This document shows, piece by piece, positions 7,163 through 15,868 of a DNA stretch of 64,000 nucleotides. How positions within the stretch are numbered: the first letter of the stretch is position 1; each line of letters starts with the position of its first letter. Below the pieces are notes generated by a model, which was not told where the DNA came from, searched no databases, and worked only from the letters and a program-made list of their open reading frames with translations. The stretch is taken from NCBI GenBank assembly GCA_932182025.1, contig CAKNXK010000023.1, positions 194,126-258,125 of the forward strand. The letters run 5' to 3'. Source of the DNA: an uncultured Candidatus Melainabacteria bacterium. Lineage in GTDB: Bacteria > Cyanobacteriota > Vampirovibrionia > Gastranaerophilales > Gastranaerophilaceae. The position numbers and the translations under genes are program-made.

Positions 7163-8452
7163 TTATTCTCCTTTCATATTCTTAACAAATTTTGCTTTTT
7201 TACCGGTTAAATTTTCCCAACGGGCAATGGTTATGTCACAGTAGTGCGGTTCAATCTCAATTACACGAGCTTTTCTTTTTGCTCGCTCACATGCCAATAA
7301 AGTAGAACCTGAACCTCCGAAGCAATCCAAAACTATATCTCTAGCACTTGAAGCATCCAGAAGAATTTCATGAAGCAAACCTATTGGCTTAACCGTTGGA
7401 TGAAGCTTAAGGAGTTCCAATGATTTAGGATTAGTTATGCTAACACCTTTATGGTTCCATATATTCGTTCTATTACGTCCGTTTTTACCAAGTTCAACAT
7501 TGTTAATATGAGGAGACATGCCATTTTTAAAAATGCACACAGCTTCATATTGGCTCCTGTAAAAACTGCCCATTCCACCATGAAGCTTGTTCCAAATACA
7601 AATATTCTTCAAACTTGAATAATACTCAGCCCCTGCATTCAAAAATATTTTTAATCCCCGCCAATCAATAAACAAATAGTGCAGAGAACCCTCTGTTGAG
7701 AATACTTTCAGATTATTCATAAAACCTTTTACAAATTTTTCAAATTCCGAATCTGACATTTCACCTGATGCCATTGCAAATTCCTTATGTTTTGTCTTGC
7801 CTTTACCTCCAGCATGCCCATTGATTTTAACATTATAAGGAGCATCTGTAATAATCAGACTTGCTTGCTCACCTTTGAGCAGATTTTCATAACTCTCTGG
7901 CTTCAATGCATCACCGCATAAAATTTTATGATTTCCCAGTGTCCAAAGATCTCCGAATTTAACCTTAGCAGGAATATCAATAAGGCTATTAATATCATCG
8001 GCTTTATCAGGTTCGTTTTGTTCCGTTGCGTAATCATCAATAATAATTTCATCAACCTCAGCAATATTAAATCCCGTATCAGTTATAACAAATTCATCGG
8101 ATAAAGACAGCACTTCAAGTTCAATTTTAAGAAGTTGTTTGTCATACTCTGCATCTTCTGCAATACGATTATCGGCAAGGCGGTAAGCTTTGACCTGAAC
8201 TTCTGTCAAATGTTCAAGTTTCAATATTGGAACTTTTGCATAGCCCAATTCTTTAAGGGCATCTAAGCGACCGTGTCCTGCAATAACTTCGTACTCTTTG
8301 TCAACTAAAATCGGAGTCACTACTCCGAATGTTTTCATACTTTGAACAAGCTTGGCAACTTGCTGCTTCGTGTGAATTTTTGCATTTCGTTCATATCTTT
8401 TCAAAAGCGAAATGTCTGCGTACTCAATTTTGAGATTTTCTTTTTTACTCAT
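7163..8452 (-). CDS. ParB-like nuclease domain fused to site-specific DNA methyltransferase
   Basis: Residues ~5-105 are a ParB N-terminal domain (YADISLLKRYERNAKIHTKQ, EVIAGHGRLDALKELGYAKV). Residues ~170-425 are a beta-class DNA adenine-N6/cytosine-N4 methyltransferase, with the catalytic motif IITDAPYNV (DAPY in place of DPPY) and the S-adenosylmethionine motif VLDCFGGSGSTLLACE. HPTVKPIGLLHEIL is typical of the class. The start at 8452 is chosen because AGAGGT lies 5 bases upstream; longer readings extend into unrelated sequence. These fusions occur in phages and islands without a cognate restriction enzyme, so an anti-restriction or regulatory methylation role is likely. Target sequence unknown. 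Confidence 0.9.
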   Translation of the reverse strand: MSKKENLKIEYADISLLKRYERNAKIHTKQQVAKLVQSMKTFGVVTPILVDKEYEVIAGHGRLDALKELGYAKVPILKLEHLTEVQVKAYRLADNRIAEDAEYDKQLLKIELEVLSLSDEFVITDTGFNIAEVDEIIIDDYATEQNEPDKADDINSLIDIPAKVKFGDLWTLGNHKILCGDALKPESYENLLKGEQASLIITDAPYNVKINGHAGGKGKTKHKEFAMASGEMSDSEFEKFVKGFMNNLKVFSTEGSLHYLFIDWRGLKIFLNAGAEYYSSLKNICIWNKLHGGMGSFYRSQYEAVCIFKNGMSPHINNVELGKNGRNRTNIWNHKGVSITNPKSLELLKLHPTVKPIGLLHEILLDASSARDIVLDCFGGSGSTLLACERAKRKARVIEIEPHYCDITIARWENLTGKKAKFVKNMKGE

Positions 8453-8677
8453 TTTTACCTCTTTCCAGAGGGAGAAATAACGTACCCCTCTATTATTAAT
8501 ACGATTTATTTGAGGGTTTCGCGGACTAAAAATCAAGAAAATCTCTAATCACAAGTATTTTGTATACATTAAAACGGCAATAACTTACTTCTTAAGAGTT
8601 TGTAAAATTTTATTAAGTTTTTAGATTCATTCTATTTATAAAATGCCTTAGCACATATATTTATTTAAATTCTGTAG

Positions 8678-8683
8678 TATAAT
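8678..8683 (+). promoter_or_regulatory. -10 box (TATAAT) of the DUF262-ATPase operon
   Basis: A perfect TATAAT 40 bases before the ATG at 8723, in an A/T-rich region with no good -35. The start has AAAGG upstream. The 8537-8722 gap holds nothing else I can identify. Confidence 0.45.
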
Positions 8684-8722
8684 AATCATGAAAATGATAA
8701 CTATAAAAGGAATAATTATATT

Positions 8723-9892
8723 ATGGAAAATCTTATAGATAATGATCTTCAAAGAGATCAAAGCAATAACGAAGAAGATAAAGAATTAGAAGGCGCTGAA
8801 AATTTAAAGTATCAAGAAGATAATTCTATAAGTATTTATCCTGCTAATATTAAAATTGAACAAGAACGCTATAGCATATATGAATTGAAAAGAAAATATG
8901 AGGAAAAACAAGAAATTCTAATGGATCCTGATTTCCAACGCGGATGTGTATGGACTACAAAACAAAAAAGAGAGCTCATTGAATCAATTTTAATGGGTAT
9001 TAAACTCCCTTCATTTTATTTTGCTGAACGTACAGATGGTAAGAAAATTGTAGTAGATGGAAAACAAAGATTATCTACTCTTTTTGATTTTCTTAATGGA
9101 GAATTTTCTTTATCCAATTTAAATATAATAAAAGATGCAAAAGGAAAATTTGCTGATTTAGAAGGAACTCAACAGTCAAAAATTGAAGATTATCAAATAG
9201 AAGTTAATGTTATAAAAGCTTCAACTCCTGAAAGAGTCATGCTAGACATTTTTGACAGAATAAACAGAGGTGGAACCACCTTAAATAATCAAGAGATGCG
9301 AAATGCATTATATCAAGGCAAATCAACTGTATTATTAAAAGAATTAGCAGAGAGCTCTATTTTTAAAGAAGTAACAGAAAAAAGTATTAGTCCACAAAGA
9401 ATGAAAGATACTTATGTCGTTTTACGATTTTTAACATTTTATATATGGAAAACAAGAAAAGCAAACGATAAAGATGGTGTCTGGATAGATTATAAAAGTG
9501 ATATGAATGATTTTCTTGCTAAAACTATGGAATATATTAATACTCTTGAAGATTCTAAAATTGAAGAACTGAAAGATATTTTTTATAAAACAATGGCTAA
9601 TGTAAAAAAGGTCATACCAATAAATGCTTTTAGGTTGCCTCCAAAACCTCCAAAAGATGGGGGGAAAGCATTCAAACGTCCCGTAAATATGCCACTTTTC
9701 GATACAGTTTGTTATTTATTATCTTCAGAAATTCCTGAAAATAAAATAAATATACTTAAAGTCAAGTATAACGAATTATTAAATAACAACGAGTATATAG
9801 AAGCAATAACTTCACAAGTTGATAATATAAAATCAATTAATAAGAGATTTGAAATTATTGAACAAATAAAGAATGAGGTATTGTATGCTTAA
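8723..9892 (+). CDS. DUF262 domain protein (ParB/Srx-fold, GmrSD-like), operon gene 1
   Basis: Residues ~70-170 carry the DUF262 hallmarks: DPDFQRGCVWTTKQKRELIE, SILMGIKLPSFYFAE, VVDGKQRLSTLFDFLNGE and later FDRINRGGTTLNNQEMRNAL. In GmrSD-type enzymes this fold has nucleotide-dependent nuclease activity against modified phage DNA. Here the usual C-terminal HNH (DUF1524) domain is absent; residues 200-389 are helical and unrecognised. The next gene, an ATPase, overlaps its end by 8 bases, so the two are translationally coupled. Its N-terminus (MENLIDNDL) closely resembles that of the third gene. Likely one subunit of a multi-protein defence or regulatory complex. Confidence 0.88.
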   Translation: MENLIDNDLQRDQSNNEEDKELEGAENLKYQEDNSISIYPANIKIEQERYSIYELKRKYEEKQEILMDPDFQRGCVWTTKQKRELIESILMGIKLPSFYFAERTDGKKIVVDGKQRLSTLFDFLNGEFSLSNLNIIKDAKGKFADLEGTQQSKIEDYQIEVNVIKASTPERVMLDIFDRINRGGTTLNNQEMRNALYQGKSTVLLKELAESSIFKEVTEKSISPQRMKDTYVVLRFLTFYIWKTRKANDKDGVWIDYKSDMNDFLAKTMEYINTLEDSKIEELKDIFYKTMANVKKVIPINAFRLPPKPPKDGGKAFKRPVNMPLFDTVCYLLSSEIPENKINILKVKYNELLNNNEYIEAITSQVDNIKSINKRFEIIEQIKNEVLYA

Positions 9893-10976
9893 AAACTTAC
9901 ATATTCAAAACTTTAAATCTTTTGATAACGAACAAATTACTTTAAGTAATTTTACATTATTAACAGGTTCAAACTGTTCTGGGAAATCAAGTGCAATACA
10001 AGCCTTATTGTTACTTGCACATAATATTGATAAAAAAGAACAAATCACAAATAAACAAGCATCACCTATAAATTCTTATAAAGTATCTTTAGGCGATTTT
10101 TCAGAGATAAGAAATCGTAACAAGAATGCAAAAGAAATTTTAATTGAAGTAAATCAGAATGATAAACTTGCAAGTACAAAAATTTTATTAGATACTGAGT
10201 CCGGAGTTATAGCTGACACACAGGTTGATAAAACTCTTGGTGAAATATTTAATTCTAAGAACAGAAAGATACATTATTTATCTGCAAATAGAATTGGTGT
10301 TCAAGATCTTTATAATAAAAATATAAATAATTTTGATAAATATGGTATGCTTGGAGAGTTTGCTATTGATTATTTAAATAGTCATCGCTCAGAACCATTA
10401 ATAAATACTTTAGTAAAAGATAATAGCAGTCCAACTTTAAGTACACAAGTCGATTACTGGTTACAGTATATATTGAATACAAATATTGAAACTGAAGCAA
10501 TTATTGGTTCAGACAAAATTAAAACAAAATTTAAGATTAATAATGGAAAGAAAACTTCGGATTATGTAAGACCTAAAAATATTGGTTCTGGCTTAAGCTA
10601 CGTAATTAGCATTATTATCATGTGTTTATCTTCTAAAGAAGATGATATTTTAATTATAGAAAATCCCGAAATTCATTTACATCCTAAAGCACAAGCTTTA
10701 CTTACAGAGTTTTTTATTTTTATTGCAAATGCCGGAATTCAATTAATTATTGAAACTCATAGTGATCACATCTTTAATGGAATAAGAAAGGGAATATATA
10801 AAAAACAAATTGTTAAAGACAAAATTGCAGTAAATTTTTTCCAAATAGACGATAAAACATTAAATACTATTTATACACCAATTGAATTTACTGATAATGG
10901 AAAAGTAAAAAATATCCCAAATGGTCTTTTTGACCAATTTGATGAAGATTTAAATGTATTATTGGGTATTTTGTAA
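9885..10976 (+). CDS. AAA family ATPase (AAA_15/OLD-like, SMC-type head), operon gene 2
   Basis: About 363 residues. The N-terminus MLKNLHIQNFKSFDNEQITL leads to Walker A in LLTGSNCSGKSSAIQALLLL. A signature-like NIGSGLSYVISIIIMCLSS comes next, then Walker B with ILIIENPEIHLHPKAQ and the D-loop/switch region LIIETHSDHIFNGIR. This is the layout of OLD/RecF-type ATPases such as the DUF3696 group. No TOPRIM nuclease domain is attached, unlike OLD or Gabija GajA. ATG 9885 is preferred because GAGGT is 5 bases upstream. It overlaps the DUF262 gene by 8 bases and is followed with no gap by the third gene. It probably powers or senses for its two partners. Confidence 0.9.
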   Translation: MLKNLHIQNFKSFDNEQITLSNFTLLTGSNCSGKSSAIQALLLLAHNIDKKEQITNKQASPINSYKVSLGDFSEIRNRNKNAKEILIEVNQNDKLASTKILLDTESGVIADTQVDKTLGEIFNSKNRKIHYLSANRIGVQDLYNKNINNFDKYGMLGEFAIDYLNSHRSEPLINTLVKDNSSPTLSTQVDYWLQYILNTNIETEAIIGSDKIKTKFKINNGKKTSDYVRPKNIGSGLSYVISIIIMCLSSKEDDILIIENPEIHLHPKAQALLTEFFIFIANAGIQLIIETHSDHIFNGIRKGIYKKQIVKDKIAVNFFQIDDKTLNTIYTPIEFTDNGKVKNIPNGLFDQFDEDLNVLLGIL

Positions 10977-11834
10977 ATGGAAAATTTGATTGTAAATGAA
11001 TTGTCTTTAGATGGACAATTTGATAATGAAGAAGATTTTGAATTAAACTTACAAGAAAGTTGTAAAATTTTTGGTTTACAGCACAGATTAAATTTAGGTT
11101 TACTTTTTAGTTCTCTAATTTATCAGAGACAGATAACAAAAAATTTTAATATCTCTAAATATTTGAGTATTTCTCGTTCAGATGAAGCAAGAAAGCTTAG
11201 AGCTTTTTTAGAACAAAATTTTTGGGACGAAGATGCTAAGCACAGTCACAATGTTTCATATACTTGCACCTATACAGATTTAACAAATGGATATTCTCTT
11301 GCGGAAGCATGTGAAAGACAATGTAATATTTATTCTTTTGAACATACAAATTATACAGAAAAAATAATTGCGATTAGTAAAAATTCTGAACATTTTTCAT
11401 TAAAAAATTATACTAATTTAAATGATTTTATAAATGATAATTTTGAAGCTATAGTTGATATTTTATGGAATCAACTTAATAAGGATTTTAGAAAAACATT
11501 TGAATTATTAATAAAAATATTCTCTATAAAATTTAATTTTCCTTTAATTAATGATTATAATTACAACGATAATTTTCAAGATCAATTATTAAATATTCCT
11601 ACAGCAATAAGAAGTAAAACTATTGAACAGATAACTAAAAGATTGAGTTTAACAAGAGACCAAGCAAGCTCCAATAAGTCTTTAAATGATGAACCTATTA
11701 GAGGATTCTCTAGAAATATAAACTTGAGAAGATTTTATATAACTAAAAACCTTGGAAGAATACATTATTCTCTAAACAAAGAATCTATATTTTTTGAAGA
11801 AGTAAACACTCAACATGATGCAGGAATGCCTTAA
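10977..11834 (+). CDS. Unknown protein of the DUF262-ATPase operon, gene 3
   Basis: 285 residues; the ATG directly follows the ATPase stop codon, so it is translated together with it. I do not recognise a family. The first ~25 residues (MENLIVNELSLDGQ, NEEDFEL) mirror the start of the DUF262 protein. The middle contains SLAEACERQCNIYSFEHTNY, with two Cys and a His, and the C-terminal half is basic with IRGFSRNINLRRFYITKNLG. No membrane segment is seen. In comparable ATPase-led defence operons the last gene often encodes the effector, so a nuclease or toxin role is conceivable, but no catalytic motif is evident. It converges on the 1244-residue gene, overlapping it by 4 bases. Confidence 0.75.
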   Translation: MENLIVNELSLDGQFDNEEDFELNLQESCKIFGLQHRLNLGLLFSSLIYQRQITKNFNISKYLSISRSDEARKLRAFLEQNFWDEDAKHSHNVSYTCTYTDLTNGYSLAEACERQCNIYSFEHTNYTEKIIAISKNSEHFSLKNYTNLNDFINDNFEAIVDILWNQLNKDFRKTFELLIKIFSIKFNFPLINDYNYNDNFQDQLLNIPTAIRSKTIEQITKRLSLTRDQASSNKSLNDEPIRGFSRNINLRRFYITKNLGRIHYSLNKESIFFEEVNTQHDAGMP

Positions 11835-14800
11835 TTCATTACTGATGTGGTTAAAATTGAATTAAGATAATCTTCCAAATCATAAACTGATAACAATTTA
11901 ATATTTGTTTTCTCTCTTGGAAACATGATTTGAAATGTTCTAATTTTAGTGACATAAAGTGAAATTATTTTAGGTTTAACATAATGTTGGACATTTAAAA
12001 TTTTTAAGGCTGTTTGATAATTTTCAGAAAGATATTTTTCTCTATTTATCACTCTGTCAATTGCACTTTTGCCAGTTTTATCTGGCTCATACATTTTATC
12101 AAGATATTTTCTTGCATCTTTTGGAGAAAATGGTACTAAATGATGCTTACATTCTATATTTAACAAAGTATTACATTCTGGAATAAACGCCAACACATCA
12201 TAATCACCAAGCTCTTTTGGATGAGTATTATTTTTATCTCTTTTATGAAATTCAACTTCTTTATCTGCAAATTTTGTATATTTTTTTATAATATCAAATG
12301 TATTTTTCACTAATTCTTTTTCATGTACATTTTTTATTTTTTCTAATAATCTCTGTGATTTACTATTTCTTAAATTATATGGCAGTCTAGTATGACATAG
12401 ATGAGTACAAAATGTTTTCCCTGTAGTTTGTGCAGAATATGGTCCCCAAATATATTTATCTTTATACTTAATTAATGGTTTAATAGTATATCTACAAAAT
12501 CTCAAATTAAATTCATCTAATGGAATATCATCACACTGAATAGTTTTAGAAAAATCTTTTTTATCTAAAATTTTTGTTATATTATAAGATTCTAAAGTTA
12601 AAAAATCTAAAATATAAGGAATTTCTTTTTCTTCTTCAGTTGTATAATCTTTCAATAACTTTTTAGTATTTTCAATTATTTCATTTTTATCCGCAATTAT
12701 ATATGTATGATTATCTTCTATCCATTTAGATAAAACCGTAAGAACATTAATCATATTTTGAAAATTAAAACCAAAATCTTCTTTAAATTTAAGACAAAAA
12801 TCTTCATGATAATTCATATAAGGTGTAAATGTGATATGAGGATAATTTTTATATAGTTGTTCTTCTGCATCTATTTTTTCATATAATTCTTCTTTTTCAG
12901 ATATATCTTCTTTAAAAATAGTTTCTATAGATTTATCCTCTTTTACTATGAGTCCGCATGCAAATAAATTATAATGAATAGAATCGCTATGTCTATATGC
13001 TATGATTAACCAATCAACTAATGCTAAAAGAAAACATAAAGAGTCTTCATCTAAATTTTTATTACCGTTTGGTTGAAGTTGAACAAATTTTTCAATTAAA
13101 TATCTATAATTATTAGATTCTCTAATATATTTTGTTTTAGCATCTGCCAATTCTTTTTCTCTAGAATAATCAACCTCATGTTCTAATGATATTTCAAGTT
13201 TTTTCCCTTTCATCACAAAATTATTAATATTGGCATCATTATATGTTAATATTAAAGGAATCGATTTATTGAAATTATATTTTTTAACCTCAATATTTAG
13301 ATACTGAACAAGTTTTTTCTTTAAAACATCTAATATATATTTAGCTTTATCTAAATCATAAACTCCTGGCAAGATGTTAGCTTCATGTAGAATTTTTGCC
13401 ATTATATTTTGAACTTTTATAAAATCTTTTTGTCTAGGATACATATTTTCATGGTATACAGGATAACAAGTATCTTTTATTGTACTATATACTTTAAATC
13501 TAGTTGGTTTAGTTTTGTCGCAATTAAGTTTTTGTAAAAGTTTTTTTGTTAAATTGTTATCATCACAATAACAATTCAAATTATTTATAATATCAGTAAA
13601 TAAATCTACTTGTAGAGATTGGTCATTTACTTCCATTAGAGTTTTATACAAATTTTCTTTATCAAATATTATTTGTAAACCACTACAATCTATAAATTTA
13701 GAAAGTTTTATTTGCCAAATTCCTTCAAAATTTAAAAAGCGATATAAATAATTTATTTGTTTTTCTTTTATCATTTCAGTAGGAACAACTAAAATTTGCA
13801 ATTTATTATTATTTTTAAAGAAAAAATGTCCACTTAAAATTTCCTCATATCTTTTAAAAGAATCTTCAATCATTTCTATAAAAATTTTTATGGCATCACC
13901 ATATTTATGACTTATCAACGGTAAAGAATTAATAAAAATATCAGAATCATTTATATTACAGTATATGGCCATAGTTCTATAATGCTTAGAGTACATATAT
14001 AAAGAATTAGAATTTTCCATTTTTTCATAAATCCAATTCTCTGGTGGAATATTATTAATAGTATTTTTAGGTATTGTTAACCAAAACTTTTTTAAATTTT
14101 CATATCTATTTTGATCACTATAAAATGGATCCAAAAATAAATTACTATATTCTTTATATCCAGTTAGGATTTCTCCTTCATTTTCTGATGTATAAAAACT
14201 TAAATAATCAGCATTAGAAGAAAAACTCTTTTGCGGCGTATTCTTTAAATAATCTATTTTTTTAAAGAAATCTTCAATATTTTCTATTTCATCAATAAAT
14301 TGAATAAAATCAGTATATATGAATAATTGAAAGTTTAGCTCTTCATGAAAACCCAAATAACTCAAAGAAGTGGTAAGGCACGGGTGAATGACAATAGTAT
14401 CTATATAAATATTATCAAAATCACTTTCTAATTCTACAAGCTTCCCTTCATATATAAATTGTAAACAATTATTTTGTATTAATTTTTCTTTTAATAAAGG
14501 AATTTTTTTACTTAAATTTACCAAATAATATTCACTATCTTCAATTAATTCGTTATTCAATTCTTGTAAAAAAAACATAACAATTCTGTTCTTATGAATT
14601 AAAAACGCATCTATGGAAAAAGGTTCGCTATTTAATTCTGTAATTAATGAAATATTTGTGAAATAATAACTATCTTGAGGGATTTTGGAATACACATAAC
14701 CAAATAATTTTTCTTTTAAAATTTTATTATTACTTTCATTAGATAACAAGTTTATATTTTCAGTTATTATCTTATTCCATTTATCTAAAAGAACTGTAAT

Positions 14801-15565
14801 CATTCTTCTTATAGGTAATAAGTAATATTTATTATTTCTTTTAATAAACAGTGAGTTAAATACATTCCCTTGTGAAATTTTTTGTCCAAAATTATTATCC
14901 TGCAAAATTTGTTCTGATATTGCGGCCTGTTCTGAATATAAATCTAATATTTTAGTTTCAAAAAAATCTAAAATATTTAATTTTGTGTACAAAAAAGAAC
15001 AGCAATCATTCCAAAACTTTTCATCAGGACATTCTAAATAACCAGTTTTTATATCTTTACTAAGATTATTTTTTAAATTATCGATTATATAATCTTGTAA
15101 ATTTAAAATATTCTTTAAATCAGTTGTAGATTTTTGTCCAATTATTTTATTGAACTCTTCATCCAAAGAAACATGATATAATTCGAAAAACTTTAGATGA
15201 TCATAAGTATTTTCTATTTCGCCACCATATAAATACTTATTAAATTTATTGTCATAATAATAAAATAAATCTCCCCAATCTTGTTCAGGTATATAATCTT
15301 CAAGCAAAGGAAAAGAAGGAATACAAGTTCTTATTTTCCTATAAAAATTTTTAAAATCTTCATATGTTTTTATTTTATTTATTTCTGTAAATTTAAAATC
15401 ATAAATTTCCAAAAGACTTAAATATAAAAATAAACATTTTACCTGCGATGATACATTAGGTAACCAACTACTTATTATAAATAAGGAGTAACATATATCA
15501 TCAAAAGAATAATCTTTATAAATTTTTTGGAGCTTCAATTTTGCTGTTTTTAATAGATTTCGCAT
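11831..15565 (-). CDS. Giant protein with C-terminal PD-(D/E)xK nuclease-like motif, 1244 aa
   Basis: This single uninterrupted gene encodes a 1244-residue, Lys/Asn/Ile-rich, mostly helical protein. Near the C-terminus (residues ~1120-1140, bases 12146-12208) it has GDYDVLAFIP then LLNIECKHHL, i.e. D, a short beta strand and E-x-K, the core of the PD-(D/E)xK/restriction-endonuclease fold, and an upstream Glu (KEVEFHK) that could complete the site. No NTPase motif is seen in the remaining ~1100 residues. It is read from its own start with an A/T-rich upstream region and meets the DUF262 operon tail-to-tail. A single-protein defence nuclease is a reasonable guess. The base composition is more A/T-rich than flanking core genes. 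Confidence 0.8.
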   Translation of the reverse strand: MRNLLKTAKLKLQKIYKDYSFDDICYSLFIISSWLPNVSSQVKCLFLYLSLLEIYDFKFTEINKIKTYEDFKNFYRKIRTCIPSFPLLEDYIPEQDWGDLFYYYDNKFNKYLYGGEIENTYDHLKFFELYHVSLDEEFNKIIGQKSTTDLKNILNLQDYIIDNLKNNLSKDIKTGYLECPDEKFWNDCCSFLYTKLNILDFFETKILDLYSEQAAISEQILQDNNFGQKISQGNVFNSLFIKRNNKYYLLPIRRMITVLLDKWNKIITENINLLSNESNNKILKEKLFGYVYSKIPQDSYYFTNISLITELNSEPFSIDAFLIHKNRIVMFFLQELNNELIEDSEYYLVNLSKKIPLLKEKLIQNNCLQFIYEGKLVELESDFDNIYIDTIVIHPCLTTSLSYLGFHEELNFQLFIYTDFIQFIDEIENIEDFFKKIDYLKNTPQKSFSSNADYLSFYTSENEGEILTGYKEYSNLFLDPFYSDQNRYENLKKFWLTIPKNTINNIPPENWIYEKMENSNSLYMYSKHYRTMAIYCNINDSDIFINSLPLISHKYGDAIKIFIEMIEDSFKRYEEILSGHFFFKNNNKLQILVVPTEMIKEKQINYLYRFLNFEGIWQIKLSKFIDCSGLQIIFDKENLYKTLMEVNDQSLQVDLFTDIINNLNCYCDDNNLTKKLLQKLNCDKTKPTRFKVYSTIKDTCYPVYHENMYPRQKDFIKVQNIMAKILHEANILPGVYDLDKAKYILDVLKKKLVQYLNIEVKKYNFNKSIPLILTYNDANINNFVMKGKKLEISLEHEVDYSREKELADAKTKYIRESNNYRYLIEKFVQLQPNGNKNLDEDSLCFLLALVDWLIIAYRHSDSIHYNLFACGLIVKEDKSIETIFKEDISEKEELYEKIDAEEQLYKNYPHITFTPYMNYHEDFCLKFKEDFGFNFQNMINVLTVLSKWIEDNHTYIIADKNEIIENTKKLLKDYTTEEEKEIPYILDFLTLESYNITKILDKKDFSKTIQCDDIPLDEFNLRFCRYTIKPLIKYKDKYIWGPYSAQTTGKTFCTHLCHTRLPYNLRNSKSQRLLEKIKNVHEKELVKNTFDIIKKYTKFADKEVEFHKRDKNNTHPKELGDYDVLAFIPECNTLLNIECKHHLVPFSPKDARKYLDKMYEPDKTGKSAIDRVINREKYLSENYQTALKILNVQHYVKPKIISLYVTKIRTFQIMFPREKTNIKLLSVYDLEDYLNSILTTSVMN

Positions 15566-15612
15566 ATTACAATTATTAAAGTAACATAAAAAAAATATTA
15601 TATAATCCCTGC

Positions 15613-15743
15613 AAATTCCCTGTTTTATATTTTAGGGAATTGTGTTAAAAATAGTTGATACATCTCGAGTTTTACAATTTAATTTTGAATAAATCTCTGT
15701 AAAATCTTGAAAATTCCCAGTAAAAATGATATTATCAGGGAAT
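15613..15743. repeat. Two ATTCCC...GGGAAT inverted repeats upstream of the 1244-aa gene
   Basis: ATTCCCT (15615-15621) pairs with AGGGAAT (15634-15640). About 75 bases on, ATTCCC (15713-15718) pairs with GGGAAT (15738-15743). The motif thus occurs four times in alternating orientation in the 283-bp gap 15566-15848. This could be an operator or a recombinase binding region. The gap also holds a CCTCT-TGCTC-AGAGG hairpin at about 15754-15768 and the short tmRNA-like matches described separately. Confidence 0.45.
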
Positions 15744-15838
15744 ATAAACAGAGCCTCTTGCTCAGAGGACTGCTCCCACCATTTTATAGGACTTTACTAA
15801 TTTTTTACCCTTCAAACTCTTGTGCTTAAAGGGTTTTA

Positions 15839-15868
15839 GGGGGTTCGATTGCGTTCCCGCCATCACCA
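15839..15868 (+). other. Degenerate tRNA/tmRNA 3'-end-like sequence, candidate right attachment site
   Basis: GGGGGTTCGATTGCGTTCCC followed by GCCATCACCA. Compared with the tmRNA 3' end it shares GGGTTCGA and then CCC-x-CCATC-x-CCA, with about 5 extra bases in between. It lies exactly where the tyrosine recombinase fragment loses its N-terminus. A further exact 10-bp match to the tmRNA 3' end (CTCCCACCAT) is at 15773-15782. Either could be a remnant att site; neither is long enough to be sure. Confidence 0.35.

Noticed and set aside
9885..10976. ATPase as Gabija GajA or OLD nuclease
   Set aside because: The protein ends shortly after the Walker B and switch region; no C-terminal TOPRIM domain (with its E and DxD residues) is present.
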